Source: a virus. From it: a stretch of DNA of 21,570 nucleotides. The stretch lies in IMG/VR virus record IMGVR_UViG_3300002231_000828, positions 4,488 to 26,057 of that record; one strand, given 5' to 3'. The translations under genes were made by a program, and so were the position numbers. Positions 1-6,030 of the stretch are shown in pieces. How positions within the stretch are numbered: position 1 is the first letter of the stretch; each line of letters starts with the position of its first letter. The notes beneath the pieces were generated by a model that searched no databases, was not told where the DNA came from, and saw only the letters and a program-made list of their open reading frames with translations.

Positions 1-845
1 CCGAAGAAATTTAAGTTCCTTACTGTTCCGTAAACTGCGTCAGTGACAAGTATATTTCTACTTGTGGACAAGATTGCCCTTTGGATATTGTCAAAAGCAC
101 CGTTCATATTTAAGAACTTACAGTTTTCGGCTCCATCGATATATAAATTAAAATCACAATACCTTAAATAGACATCAGAAAATAAGCTGTTTTGCATGTC
201 CAAAACCACTAATCCTCTGGCCATATATTCAATTCTAACACGGTTTACATTTACCCTGTTGCCAAATGGAGCCTGGATGCCTGTGGCGTCACCATTAGAT
301 CCATTAAATTGTATATCTTCAACCACTGTACTTGAGTTAGCTGTAAGCATAACTATTGTTGCAGCGGTTTTGATTGTAGTTAGGCGCCAGTTCTCCCCAG
401 TGAATGATTGATTTTCTGCAACCAATCCCGTATTAATTAGGTATGTTCCGGCAGGAAAATATACGCTTCTACCTGTATCCAATGCCGCTTGTATTGCGTC
501 ATAATCATCGACCACACCGTCACCAATTGCACCAAATATCTGTACGTCAATAACCTCAAGGTATCTCCTTTTCCATCTAGCGCCCCCTGAAGTGACAAAT
601 GTTAACCCATCATCATCTGGGGTTGTGGAGTCTGAGGCGTCATAATATACTAAACCTCCACCTTTTGCCCCTGATGTATGCTGAATTAAAAATACACATT
701 GATCATTATATCCAGGCTCAAAGTTTCTTAAGTCGGCAACGTTCTCAATCCTAGAGACCATTCTTTCAGTGACATCATCAGCATTGCTATTGATAATACC
801 TCTAACATTTGCTAGGGTTTCGCCATCATTAAAAGTCTGTTGCAT
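1..845 (-). CDS. Tailspike / receptor-binding protein with pectate-lyase-like beta-helix (partial, C-terminus off window)
   Basis: The frame stays open from ATG at 845 to the window edge, giving 281 complete codons without a stop. Residues 1-25 (TFNDGETLANVRGIIN) look like the short virion-anchoring segment seen at the start of many phage tailspikes. A small Gly/Asp-rich domain follows (about 55-95, with GGGLVYYDASDSTTPDDDG). Residues 104-136 carry the classic entry to a Pectate_lyase_3 right-handed beta-helix: FGAIGDGVVDDYDAIQAAL, then VYFPAGTYL. Proteins of this build bind, and often cleave, host surface polysaccharide at the tail tip. Catalytic residues cannot be assigned because the rest is missing. 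The ATG lies 5 nt after the stop of the tail tube gene, with AGGAT upstream as a modest ribosome binding site. Depolymerase activity is inference; the beta-helix tailspike call is firm. Confidence 0.85.
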   Translation of the reverse strand, partial: MQQTFNDGETLANVRGIINSNADDVTERMVSRIENVADLRNFEPGYNDQCVFLIQHTSGAKGGGLVYYDASDSTTPDDDGLTFVTSGGARWKRRYLEVIDVQIFGAIGDGVVDDYDAIQAALDTGRSVYFPAGTYLINTGLVAENQSFTGENWRLTTIKTAATIVMLTANSSTVVEDIQFNGSNGDATGIQAPFGNRVNVNRVRIEYMARGLVVLDMQNSLFSDVYLRYCDFNLYIDGAENCKFLNMNGAFDNIQRAILSTSRNILVTDAVYGTVRNLNFF

Positions 846-850
846 CTATT

Positions 851-1336
851 TCAATCCTGCCAAATGTCGCCGTCATCCCACGGATTAACTAATCCGCCAG
901 TACCATCATCATACCAAAAATTAGCATTACTCAATATCAAAATCTGGCCAGCGCTCTCAAGAGTCAAAGCGTAGGTCTCAGCGTTATTGAATGAACCAGC
1001 CCTTTCAATGGTTATGATCTCGAAAACGCCTTGATAGAAATAAATATCTTCAGAGATTAGCCTAAAATTCTTATGAACTCTAGCCGCCGCTGAGTCTTGG
1101 ACCGTTTTTAAAGCTGCGTTATCGCTGAAGAATCCTGTTGCTGATATTGAGTACCCAATTACTCCGCAGCCTTGCAGGAGGGTTTTATTGCCTACGCTTG
1201 CTTTAGTAGTTACGTCTACAGGCTCTTTGCTTAATGTGATGGATGTATCGAGGAGACACCCTATTGTCGAATAGACAGGGACCGGATCATCAGTCCCAAG
1301 CTGAAGAAGATACTTATCTCCGCAAAACTTAGTCAA
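851..1336 (-). CDS. Major tail tube protein (TP901-1 MTP-like)
   Basis: A 161-residue protein resembling the TP901-1/phage_tail_2 family of tail tube proteins, which stack as hexamers to form the siphovirus tail. Family-like features are the opening (KYLLQLGTDDPVPVYSTIGC), the segment SITLSKEPVDVTTKAS, the central GYSISATGFFSDNAALKTVQ, and a final strand pattern AETYALTLESAGQI. The acidic C-terminus (WYDDGTGGLVNPWDDGDIWQD) is extra compared with short members. Translation starts at TTG, whose TTGA overlaps the stop of the head-tail joining gene, so the two are coupled. Position after connector and joining proteins agrees with the role. It marks the phage as long-tailed. Confidence 0.82.
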   Translation of the reverse strand: MTKFCGDKYLLQLGTDDPVPVYSTIGCLLDTSITLSKEPVDVTTKASVGNKTLLQGCGVIGYSISATGFFSDNAALKTVQDSAAARVHKNFRLISEDIYFYQGVFEIITIERAGSFNNAETYALTLESAGQILILSNANFWYDDGTGGLVNPWDDGDIWQD

Positions 1337-1683
1337 ACTGATTTGTCCCTTAAGAGAGATCCTCTTATTTTCATGAATTGATTCATCCCATCAATATTCT
1401 CTACAGATAGGAAATCATAAACCTTGTTCCTATAAACCAAGCGAAGGGTGCCAAGGTCAGGGCTAATACTTTCATCGAACCAGGTTGTAAACTCTAAAGT
1501 TTTCTGAGTGTTTTCTTTCTGCTTTTGGAAAGACTCACCACCAGATTTAAACTTAACCGCGACATAAAGCTCAGTAAGAGTTGACCAATTATCCGCCCGA
1601 CCTCCTGAAGTATCGGCGACGGGGTTATTGATTTGAATGGTTAGCTGATTTATAAATGAACCAGCGTTTATGCCGCAGCTCAT
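1333..1683 (-). CDS. Head-tail joining (adaptor/stopper) protein
   Basis: A 116-residue protein of the size and pattern of the phage head-tail joining family (Phage_H_T_join; SPP1 gp16/HK97 gp10-like). These form a ring that closes the filled head and docks the tail. Typical features are the N-terminal LTIQINNPVADTSGGRADNWSTL (the 'D..GG....W..L' pattern), then strands with VAVKFKSGGESFQKQKENTQK, and the C-terminal LVYRNKVYDFLSVENID segment ending in MKIRGSL. It starts at ATG 1683, overlapping the end of the connector by four bases (ATGA), and overlaps the tail tube start at its own end. Gene order connector, joining protein, tail tube is the conserved siphovirus order. Confidence 0.8.
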   Translation of the reverse strand: MSCGINAGSFINQLTIQINNPVADTSGGRADNWSTLTELYVAVKFKSGGESFQKQKENTQKTLEFTTWFDESISPDLGTLRLVYRNKVYDFLSVENIDGMNQFMKIRGSLLRDKSV

Positions 1684-2117
1684 CTAACCTTATGGATCAC
1701 ATTAGAATCAATAAAAGACTTAGCCCCAGAAGCCGCAATGCACGAGCAATCATTACAATCCCCTCTATTCGCATACAGATAGGCCCCTATCATGGTCATT
1801 CCTATCCTCATATCTGCGGGAACGTCTTCTTTATTTACTCCATACCCAACCCTAAATACAATCTTAACCGCGTTTCTATTCCTAAGACTTGAAGGCGTCG
1901 GGGCGTTTATGTTAAATACAAGTCTAGAGTACATATCAGGATCATAATTATCAAGATAGTAATTAGTAGCCGGGTAAACCGTTTCGTTATTAGCATCATC
2001 GAATGTACTCACCTGAGTTATAGAAAGAGTCGGAGGGAATGGAAGCTCGATATAATCAGAGCCGTCTTTTCTTGAACATTGATTCAGTGCCTTGCCTAAC
2101 TCCTGTCCAGTACACAT
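1680..2117 (-). CDS. gp6/phiE125 gp8-like head-tail connector, C-terminal fragment (frameshifted)
   Basis: A 145-codon frame that holds the C-terminal two thirds of a head-tail connector. From about residue 22 it shows the family pattern: YIELPFPPTLSITQVSTFD, then NYYLDNYDPDMYSRLVF, then AVKIVFRVGYG, then VPADMRIGMTMIGAYLYANRG. The apparent ATG at 2117 has no Shine-Dalgarno sequence and lies inside the upstream connector frame. Its first 18 or so codons are therefore probably out-of-frame translation of the other fragment. Removing one A from the AAAA run (plus-strand tttt, 2067-2070) joins both frames into one protein of about 225 residues (...ESMFKK-DGSDYIELP...), the usual size for the family. 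The C-terminus has a short Cys cluster (CNDCSC). Confidence 0.78.
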   Translation of the reverse strand: MCTGQELGKALNQCSRKDGSDYIELPFPPTLSITQVSTFDDANNETVYPATNYYLDNYDPDMYSRLVFNINAPTPSSLRNRNAVKIVFRVGYGVNKEDVPADMRIGMTMIGAYLYANRGDCNDCSCIAASGAKSFIDSNVIHKVR

Positions 2118-2358
2118 TATTATACCCGCTTACCGGGAAACAATCTAGATAAGTGGTGATCTCTTGATCGATAAACTTTCGCCCTGTATAATTCTGGGCT
2201 TGTTCTACAGCCGCCGAAGCGTACATATCAAACAAGGCGTCATCTGTAGTGAAACTAGCCGGACGCCTTACCTGTGCCTTTATGTCATCGCCACTGATTG
2301 GAGTAATTAAGGGCGCTTCGGTTACGCTGGAGCGCTCAATTAAATCAGTGGCGTACAT
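2056..2358 (-). CDS. gp6/phiE125 gp8-like head-tail connector, N-terminal fragment (frameshifted)
   Basis: A 100-codon frame carrying the N-terminal part of the connector that binds under the portal. Family signs are ITPISGDDIKAQVRR near residues 19-32, DALFDMYASAAVEQAQNYTGRK around 40-61 (the conserved helix '...A...AE.YTGR'), and EITTYLDCFP. The last few codons (RRL and stop) follow the frame break at 2067-2070 and are not part of the native protein. ATG at 2358 follows the stop of the 75-residue gene by three bases. This is the 5' end of the gene continued at 1680-2117. Confidence 0.75.
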   Translation of the reverse strand: MYATDLIERSSVTEAPLITPISGDDIKAQVRRPASFTTDDALFDMYASAAVEQAQNYTGRKFIDQEITTYLDCFPVSGYNNVYWTGVRQGTESMFKKRRL

Positions 2359-2361
2359 TAT

Positions 2362-2589
2362 TTATTTGTTTTCTTCTGAAACGACTACGGCTTTTGTTTC
2401 GCCGTCCATTTGCTTGATAGCAACTCGGGTCTTTTTATTAGCGTCTTTTGCGTAAATAGCGCATCCGATAGAGACTAATAATTCAGCAACGGAGTCATCA
2501 ACTTCTTGAGGAATTGGTTTGCTATTGCCTTTGTTAAACTCGGGCTTAAAATCTCCATGTCCTTTTTTTGTTACGATTATTTTTTTCAT
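2362..2589 (-). CDS. Small hypothetical protein in head module
   Basis: A 75-residue protein between the capsid-region terminator and the connector, in the position where many siphophages carry a short head-completion or hypothetical gene. It is lysine-rich at the N-terminus (MKKIIVTKKGHG), has a predicted helix SVAELLVSIGCAIYAKDANKK in the middle, and ends in an acidic tail. I do not recognise a family. It has no membrane segment or signal peptide. The ATG at 2589 is preceded by AAAAGG about 6 nt upstream, a weak ribosome binding site. It stops 3 nt before the connector start, so the two are probably co-translated. Confidence 0.6.
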   Translation of the reverse strand: MKKIIVTKKGHGDFKPEFNKGNSKPIPQEVDDSVAELLVSIGCAIYAKDANKKTRVAIKQMDGETKAVVVSEENK

Positions 2590-2609
2590 TAAGTGCCTTT
2601 TAAAATAGT

Positions 2610-2641
2610 GGAAAAATAAAGGGGGCCGAAACCCCCAGTTT
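2610..2641 (-). terminator. Rho-independent terminator downstream of capsid genes
   Basis: On the minus strand a five-base-pair G/C stem (GGGGG, loop TTTCGG, CCCCC) is followed directly by TTTATTTTT. It lies in the short gap after the 137-residue protein and before the 75-residue gene, so it would cut transcripts after the highly expressed capsid genes and lower expression of the connector and tail genes. The plus-strand reading (AGTTTTT after the stem) is weaker. The call rests on stem and T-tract only. Confidence 0.7.
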
Positions 2642-2645
2642 TTAA

Positions 2646-3059
2646 CTATACCTTAAATCTACTTGGGTTACCGAGAATGGCAACACAAGATAAAGGTCCA
2701 TCAGCAGATAGAGTCACAACCGCTCTCGCGAATTGCTTGTCTCCAACATAACCGATTTTTGTTTGACTTGATGGGGAAACAACCTCAGAGTTCCCGCCGC
2801 CTTGTGGCAGTGTATCAACAGTGCCATCAGCGTCAGCCCATCCGGTCGACCCATCAGCAGACTCCTGGATTTTTACAGTTCCAGTAGTTAGGGCACCAGT
2901 CGACACGATGAACTCCATCGACTCGTAGCCGCGAAGGTCGCCTGTTGGACCTAAAATGTTAACCGCGTCGCCATTTGTGGCACCAGTTCCAGGGGCCGCA
3001 ACTGGGGCGATAGAGTTAACAGGTTGAATATGATTGTGTAAATCTTTAGAAGCGCTCAA
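2646..3059 (-). CDS. Probable head decoration/stabilisation protein after the capsid gene
   Basis: A 137-residue beta-rich protein directly downstream of the major capsid gene. Recognisable elements are an N-terminal stretch with SIAPVAAPGTGATNGDAVN, the segment YESMEFIVSTGALTTGTVKI, and ESADGSTGWADAD. This build is common in small phage and prophage proteins next to capsid genes; their role is usually guessed to be capsid decoration. It starts at TTG 3059, chosen because TAAGGAGGATACA just upstream is an excellent Shine-Dalgarno sequence with correct spacing. It is followed by a terminator. No membrane segment is seen. The decoration role comes from position and fold style, not from a specific motif. 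Confidence 0.6.
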   Translation of the reverse strand: MSASKDLHNHIQPVNSIAPVAAPGTGATNGDAVNILGPTGDLRGYESMEFIVSTGALTTGTVKIQESADGSTGWADADGTVDTLPQGGGNSEVVSPSSQTKIGYVGDKQFARAVVTLSADGPLSCVAILGNPSRFKV

Positions 3060-3069
3060 TGTATCCTCC

Positions 3070-4314
3070 TTATGGGGCTGTTACTTTCAAAAGTTTGATT
3101 GAATCGAAGCCGATCACTTGACCACCAACTCGTTTCCTCGTCTTAAAGACCACTGTCGGATAAGATGAGTACGGATCACGCAAGACAGAAACACCTAAGC
3201 GATCAACGATCATATAAGCGTCAGCGAAGTTTGCGAAAACAACAGGCAAAGTGTCATTTCCGATGTCGGGCATGTCATTTAGTTCAATAGTTCTTTGACC
3301 CAAGATCATAGAAGGCTCACCAGCTTGAACGCTAGGCTCCCATAGGTACTGACCGTCTAAATCTTTAAGCTTTCTAGTGGTTCTCAGAGTGCCCCTATTC
3401 ATGCCAAAGACAGCACCATCTCTCCATTCTTGTTTTAAAGAATATTGAAGATTAATAAAGTCATCAAAAGCAACTACACTATTAGCTTCTGAATCGACTT
3501 GGCCAATTGCTCCACGCTCATAAATGTCCGAGTCTGCTGAAGCTGGGTAAGTCAAGAAGCCTTTAGGCTGAAGTACTCCATCACCAAGAACGAAAGCATT
3601 ATTCTCTCTTCTTGTAAACTTGCGGTCAACTTTACCCATGAGCCATTGCTCCATATTGATACTTGAGTCTTCAAGAATCTTTAAGGTTGCAGGTGGGTTC
3701 GATTGAAGCTCACGAGTTGATATTGTGTACTTGCCCAGTTCTGGAGTTGTGCTATTCCCAATAACTTGAGTTTCACCAGTCCAGAAAGCTTGAGCTTCAT
3801 CATCATCATAAAAGCCTTCGTATTCGCTTGTTCCTGTAGTAGTCACAGAAGCAACTTGACGCAATGGGCTAGTTTCAAAGACTTGACCACGAGTAGGGCC
3901 TGAAGTGTCAGGAAATACGGTGATTCCGCCATCAGGATCAGATTGGACAGAAAGAAGTTTCTTCTCAATGTCGCTCATGCTAGAGATTAAGTCTTCACCT
4001 TTTGCACCGTCTGCGATGCCTTTAGTTAAGCGGTTAAAACAATCTTTTTTAATCTGAAGCTCTTCTTTCTCGTTAGAACCATTAGACTCAGATTTTTTCT
4101 TAAAATCAGCCTCAAGCTTTTCTACAGCTTTGGTGATCTCATCGGTTTTTTTGTCTAGACCATCACTGATCTTGTCAATTTTCTGTTCAATTTCAGCAAC
4201 AGCATCACCATTAGCTTTTTTTTCTAATAAATCATCGTTGGTTTTTTTGAACTCTTCCCAGTCCTTTGCTCTTTCTCCAAGAGCTTTTTTGATTTCTGCT
4301 AAGCCTTCGCTCAT
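3070..4314 (-). CDS. Major capsid protein, HK97 fold
   Basis: A 414-residue protein with the two-part layout of HK97-like capsid proteins. Residues 1 to about 120 are a highly charged coiled coil (delta/scaffold domain, rich in EIKK, EIEQKIDKI and KLEAD), which the protease normally removes. The capsid domain begins near residue 122 with SVQSDPDGGITVFP. Further family signs are TSPLRQVASVTTT, the GE-rich E-loop area, NAFVLGDGVLQPKGFLTY around 240, and the C-terminal FKTRKRVGGQVI and FDSIKLLKV. Cleavage is expected close to residues 118-122; the exact bond is inference. The ATG has GAGGAAGG as a strong ribosome binding site and follows the protease gene closely. Confidence 0.92.
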   Translation of the reverse strand: MSEGLAEIKKALGERAKDWEEFKKTNDDLLEKKANGDAVAEIEQKIDKISDGLDKKTDEITKAVEKLEADFKKKSESNGSNEKEELQIKKDCFNRLTKGIADGAKGEDLISSMSDIEKKLLSVQSDPDGGITVFPDTSGPTRGQVFETSPLRQVASVTTTGTSEYEGFYDDDEAQAFWTGETQVIGNSTTPELGKYTISTRELQSNPPATLKILEDSSINMEQWLMGKVDRKFTRRENNAFVLGDGVLQPKGFLTYPASADSDIYERGAIGQVDSEANSVVAFDDFINLQYSLKQEWRDGAVFGMNRGTLRTTRKLKDLDGQYLWEPSVQAGEPSMILGQRTIELNDMPDIGNDTLPVVFANFADAYMIVDRLGVSVLRDPYSSYPTVVFKTRKRVGGQVIGFDSIKLLKVTAP

Positions 4315-4335
4315 ACCTTCCTCAAGAAAAATAGT

Positions 4336-4995
4336 TTAAAAAGTGGACTCTTTCAACATTGCTAAAAGTTGAGCGTTTTCCTCATCACGAGAAATACCAG
4401 CATAACCTTTAGACAATAAGGTTTTGGCCTGCTTTGTTGAAAGGCCACCATCGCGGAGGTATCTTTCTAAGGACCTTTTATCTGGGGCTTGTCCATCGTC
4501 CCGGATAAGTGTTTTTACGTTCGTTGCTACAGCTTCAGGATTCATCCCAAAGGGAAGAATTGAAACCTCAAACAATTTAACTTTCTTAAGCATTCGGACC
4601 ATCTCACCGTCAACCGCCTCATCAGCAAAGTCTAGAGTTTTGTACCCAATAGACATGGCCTTGGGCCCTGTGCCAGAGTAGAGGTTATATGCCATCTGCG
4701 AAAGCTGGGTGGCTTTTTCTCCAAGCCAGAATTGACCTTTAACAAAAAGCCCTTCTGCTCGCTCTTCCATTGAAAGGAAATCGCCTACAAGTTTATCCAT
4801 ATTGTGGAACCACGGCATAACTGGAAGTTGCTTTTTATCGTTCCACTCCGCAAGGGACTCTTTAAAAGCTCCCTCAACGACTACATCATTGCCTAGATCA
4901 ACATTTCCAAACGTCGAAGCATAACCCTCAAAATAGCCCTGCTCATCGGCTGGGGCCTTCATTTCGAAGGGTACTGTAACTCGTTTTAGTTCCAT
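4336..4995 (-). CDS. HK97-family prohead protease (peptidase U35)
   Basis: A 219-residue serine protease that cleaves the capsid delta domain and itself during head maturation. Family features are FEGYASTFGNVDLGNDVVVEGAF (residues 22-44), His64 in MPWFHNMDKLVGDF, Ser115 in PKAMSIGY, and Glu143 in KLFEVSILPFGMNPEA. These fit the His-Ser-Glu triad expected for this family. It sits directly upstream of the major capsid gene as usual. The ATG at 4995 has no Shine-Dalgarno sequence; a TATAAT element ends 8 nt before it, so a leaderless or nearly leaderless transcript is possible (see promoter entry). Confidence 0.9.
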   Translation of the reverse strand: MELKRVTVPFEMKAPADEQGYFEGYASTFGNVDLGNDVVVEGAFKESLAEWNDKKQLPVMPWFHNMDKLVGDFLSMEERAEGLFVKGQFWLGEKATQLSQMAYNLYSGTGPKAMSIGYKTLDFADEAVDGEMVRMLKKVKLFEVSILPFGMNPEAVATNVKTLIRDDGQAPDKRSLERYLRDGGLSTKQAKTLLSKGYAGISRDEENAQLLAMLKESTF

Positions 4996-5003
4996 AGCAT
5001 ACG

Positions 5004-5031
5004 ATTATAAAGTGTCAAGCGAGTTTTGCAA
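5004..5031 (-). promoter_or_regulatory. Candidate promoter just upstream of prohead protease
   Basis: On the minus strand TTGCAA (plus 5026-5031) and a perfect TATAAT (plus 5004-5009) are separated by 16 bp. The -10 box ends 8 nt before the protease ATG, so a start 7-8 nt downstream would make an almost leaderless mRNA. The protease ATG lacks a Shine-Dalgarno sequence, which fits. The same geometry is found upstream of the portal gene. In AT-rich DNA such boxes also occur by chance, so this is only a candidate. Confidence 0.4.
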
Positions 5032-5236
5032 TAATAGAACCTAGTGAAATTCCTGCGGCTATGCCTATGGGAATTCCCCATTTTAAGAAATCTGCAACTG
5101 AGGTAATTTTGGCAAGACAAATCTTCACATCGCCAATATCATCTTCATTTTTCTGCACATCAATTTTGACAGGAGCAATTTCCTCCTTAATCATATCCTT
5201 AACTTTGATGTACTGGTCGCCCGTTAGTGCTTTCAT
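5015..5236 (-). CDS. Small coiled-coil protein with C-terminal membrane anchor
   Basis: A 73-residue protein with a charged, probably coiled-coil N-terminal half (YIKVKDMIKEEIAPVKIDV, NEDDIGDVKICLAKI) and one C-terminal membrane segment (about residues 52-72, WGIPIGIAAGISLGSIIAKL). The layout recalls XhlA-like haemolysin/holin-partner proteins and other small phage membrane proteins, but no specific motif proves that. It overlaps the upstream beta-sandwich gene by ATGA, so it belongs to the fibre cassette operon. Placement between fibre genes and the protease, with no lysin nearby, is odd for a lysis gene. Function is unassigned. Confidence 0.62.
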   Translation of the reverse strand: MKALTGDQYIKVKDMIKEEIAPVKIDVQKNEDDIGDVKICLAKITSVADFLKWGIPIGIAAGISLGSIIAKLA

Positions 5237-5577
5237 GTATTCGGAATTATCTGTTGAATGATCTTTATGCTCGAGTCTTCAATCCACTCTAGGACCGCTG
5301 TGCCCGTTGTTGATTGAATAGAAAGTCCATAGGTTCCAATTGGTAGGACAGCAGTTTCGGAGCTTAAAAGTTGCCATGAGACAATACCTGTACCGCCATC
5401 ATCTAAGATCACGTTCGGGCTTGTGTCATCTGCCTCCAATGCAATGGTTTTGGTAGCCATGTCAAACAAGGCAACTCTAACTAAATCGGCTGAGGCTAGG
5501 CCTAAATAAGCGCTATCGTTCTCTGTTAGGGTGACGATAAGTTTCGCTTGATTACCGGCAATTATTGTGTCAGCCAT
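5233..5577 (-). CDS. Small beta-sandwich virion protein (fibre/cassette component)
   Basis: A 114-residue protein made of predicted beta strands with no membrane segment. Features are AGNQAKLIVTLTENDSAYLG at the N-terminus, VRVALFDMATKTIALEADDT, then VILDDGGTGIVSWQLLSSET, and PIGTYGLSIQSTT near the end. The alternating pattern is that of an Ig-like or baseplate-upper-protein-type beta sandwich found in small phage accessory structural proteins. Its ATG at 5577 lies inside the end of the previous frame, with GGAG 8 nt upstream. It ends with ATGA overlap into the next gene. A role in attaching or capping the fibres is inferred from neighbours only. Confidence 0.6.
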   Translation of the reverse strand: MADTIIAGNQAKLIVTLTENDSAYLGLASADLVRVALFDMATKTIALEADDTSPNVILDDGGTGIVSWQLLSSETAVLPIGTYGLSIQSTTGTAVLEWIEDSSIKIIQQIIPNT

Positions 5578-5791
5578 TACATAGCTCCATGCTCTTTAAA
5601 AATACCGTTTTTATTCCCAGGTCTTTACTTATAACTGTCACATTATTAGACAGTATAGCCGCCTGGCTACTGATGCCAATTGCAGTTTCTAAATCAGATT
5701 CTACGTTTATATTTTTCTGAATTTCGCTCTCAACATTTGAAGAGAAAGAAAAACTGGTGGTGATATTCATTGAGCTACTGATTGAGCCCAA
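5570..5791 (-). CDS. Decapeptide-repeat protein, C-terminal fragment (frameshifted)
   Basis: A 73-codon frame with TTG as first possible start and no ribosome binding site. It continues the ten-residue repeat of the upstream 68-residue frame: SSSMNITTSF, SFSSNVESEI, QKNINVESDL, ETAIGISSQA. Reading the same frame back past the TTG to just after the previous stop adds a further unit, YKTIDVLGSI. Inserting one A in the AAA at plus 5827-5829 fuses the two frames into one protein of about 153 residues with an almost unbroken period. An 18-bp DNA repeat (5699-5716 and 5911-5928) encodes part of the KNINVES units in the two fragments. Function unknown; probably fibrous or beta-solenoid-like. Confidence 0.6.
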   Translation of the reverse strand: MGSISSSMNITTSFSFSSNVESEIQKNINVESDLETAIGISSQAAILSNNVTVISKDLGIKTVFLKSMELCNG

Positions 5792-5823
5792 GACGTCTAT
5801 CGTTTTATAAAAAGATGAAGTTA

Positions 5824-6030
5824 TTATTTAAGGTTTTTGTCTTTATCCGTGACAATAGCTAGGCTTTTGTTTATATCAGTAACAAGAAAAAGGCTTTTAG
5901 AAAACTCGCTTTCTACGTTTATATTTTTATAAATTAAACATCCAGTTTCTCCAAATGGAACGCCAAGAGCGCCAAGTCCCCGCGTGATAATTCTCTGGAC
6001 AAGGCCAAGTCCTACAGTAATCAAGCTCAC
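5824..6030 (-). CDS. Decapeptide-repeat protein, N-terminal fragment (frameshifted)
   Basis: A 68-codon frame with a glycine-rich, mildly hydrophobic N-terminus (VGLGLVQRIITRGLGALG) followed by ten-residue repeats of the form xK(S/N)(L/I)x(V/I/L)x(S/T)(D/E)x: YKNINVESEF, SKSLFLVTDI, NKSLAIVTDK, DKNLK. It starts at GTG 6030, whose GTGA overlaps the stop of the giant fibre gene, so it is translated with that gene. The stop falls in the middle of a repeat unit, and the repeat resumes in the -1 frame downstream, so this is the 5' part of a longer protein. No enzymatic motif is seen. Confidence 0.65.
   Translation of the reverse strand: MSLITVGLGLVQRIITRGLGALGVPFGETGCLIYKNINVESEFSKSLFLVTDINKSLAIVTDKDKNLK

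Noticed and set aside
196-411. Plus-strand open frames across the window (for example 196-411, 1656-1892, 12793-13053, 18981-19247, 20549-20851)
   Set aside because: All lie antisense to well-supported minus-strand genes, have no family-like sequence and no coupled neighbours.
4315-4340. Hairpin between protease and capsid genes
   Set aside because: The AAAGAGT/ACTTTTT pairing is short, A/T-rich and mismatched, so it is not a convincing terminator.
5699-5928. 18-bp repeat as a possible CRISPR or attachment site
   Set aside because: There are only two copies about 200 bp apart, inside coding sequence, and they encode the same repeat motif, so they are explained by the protein repeat.
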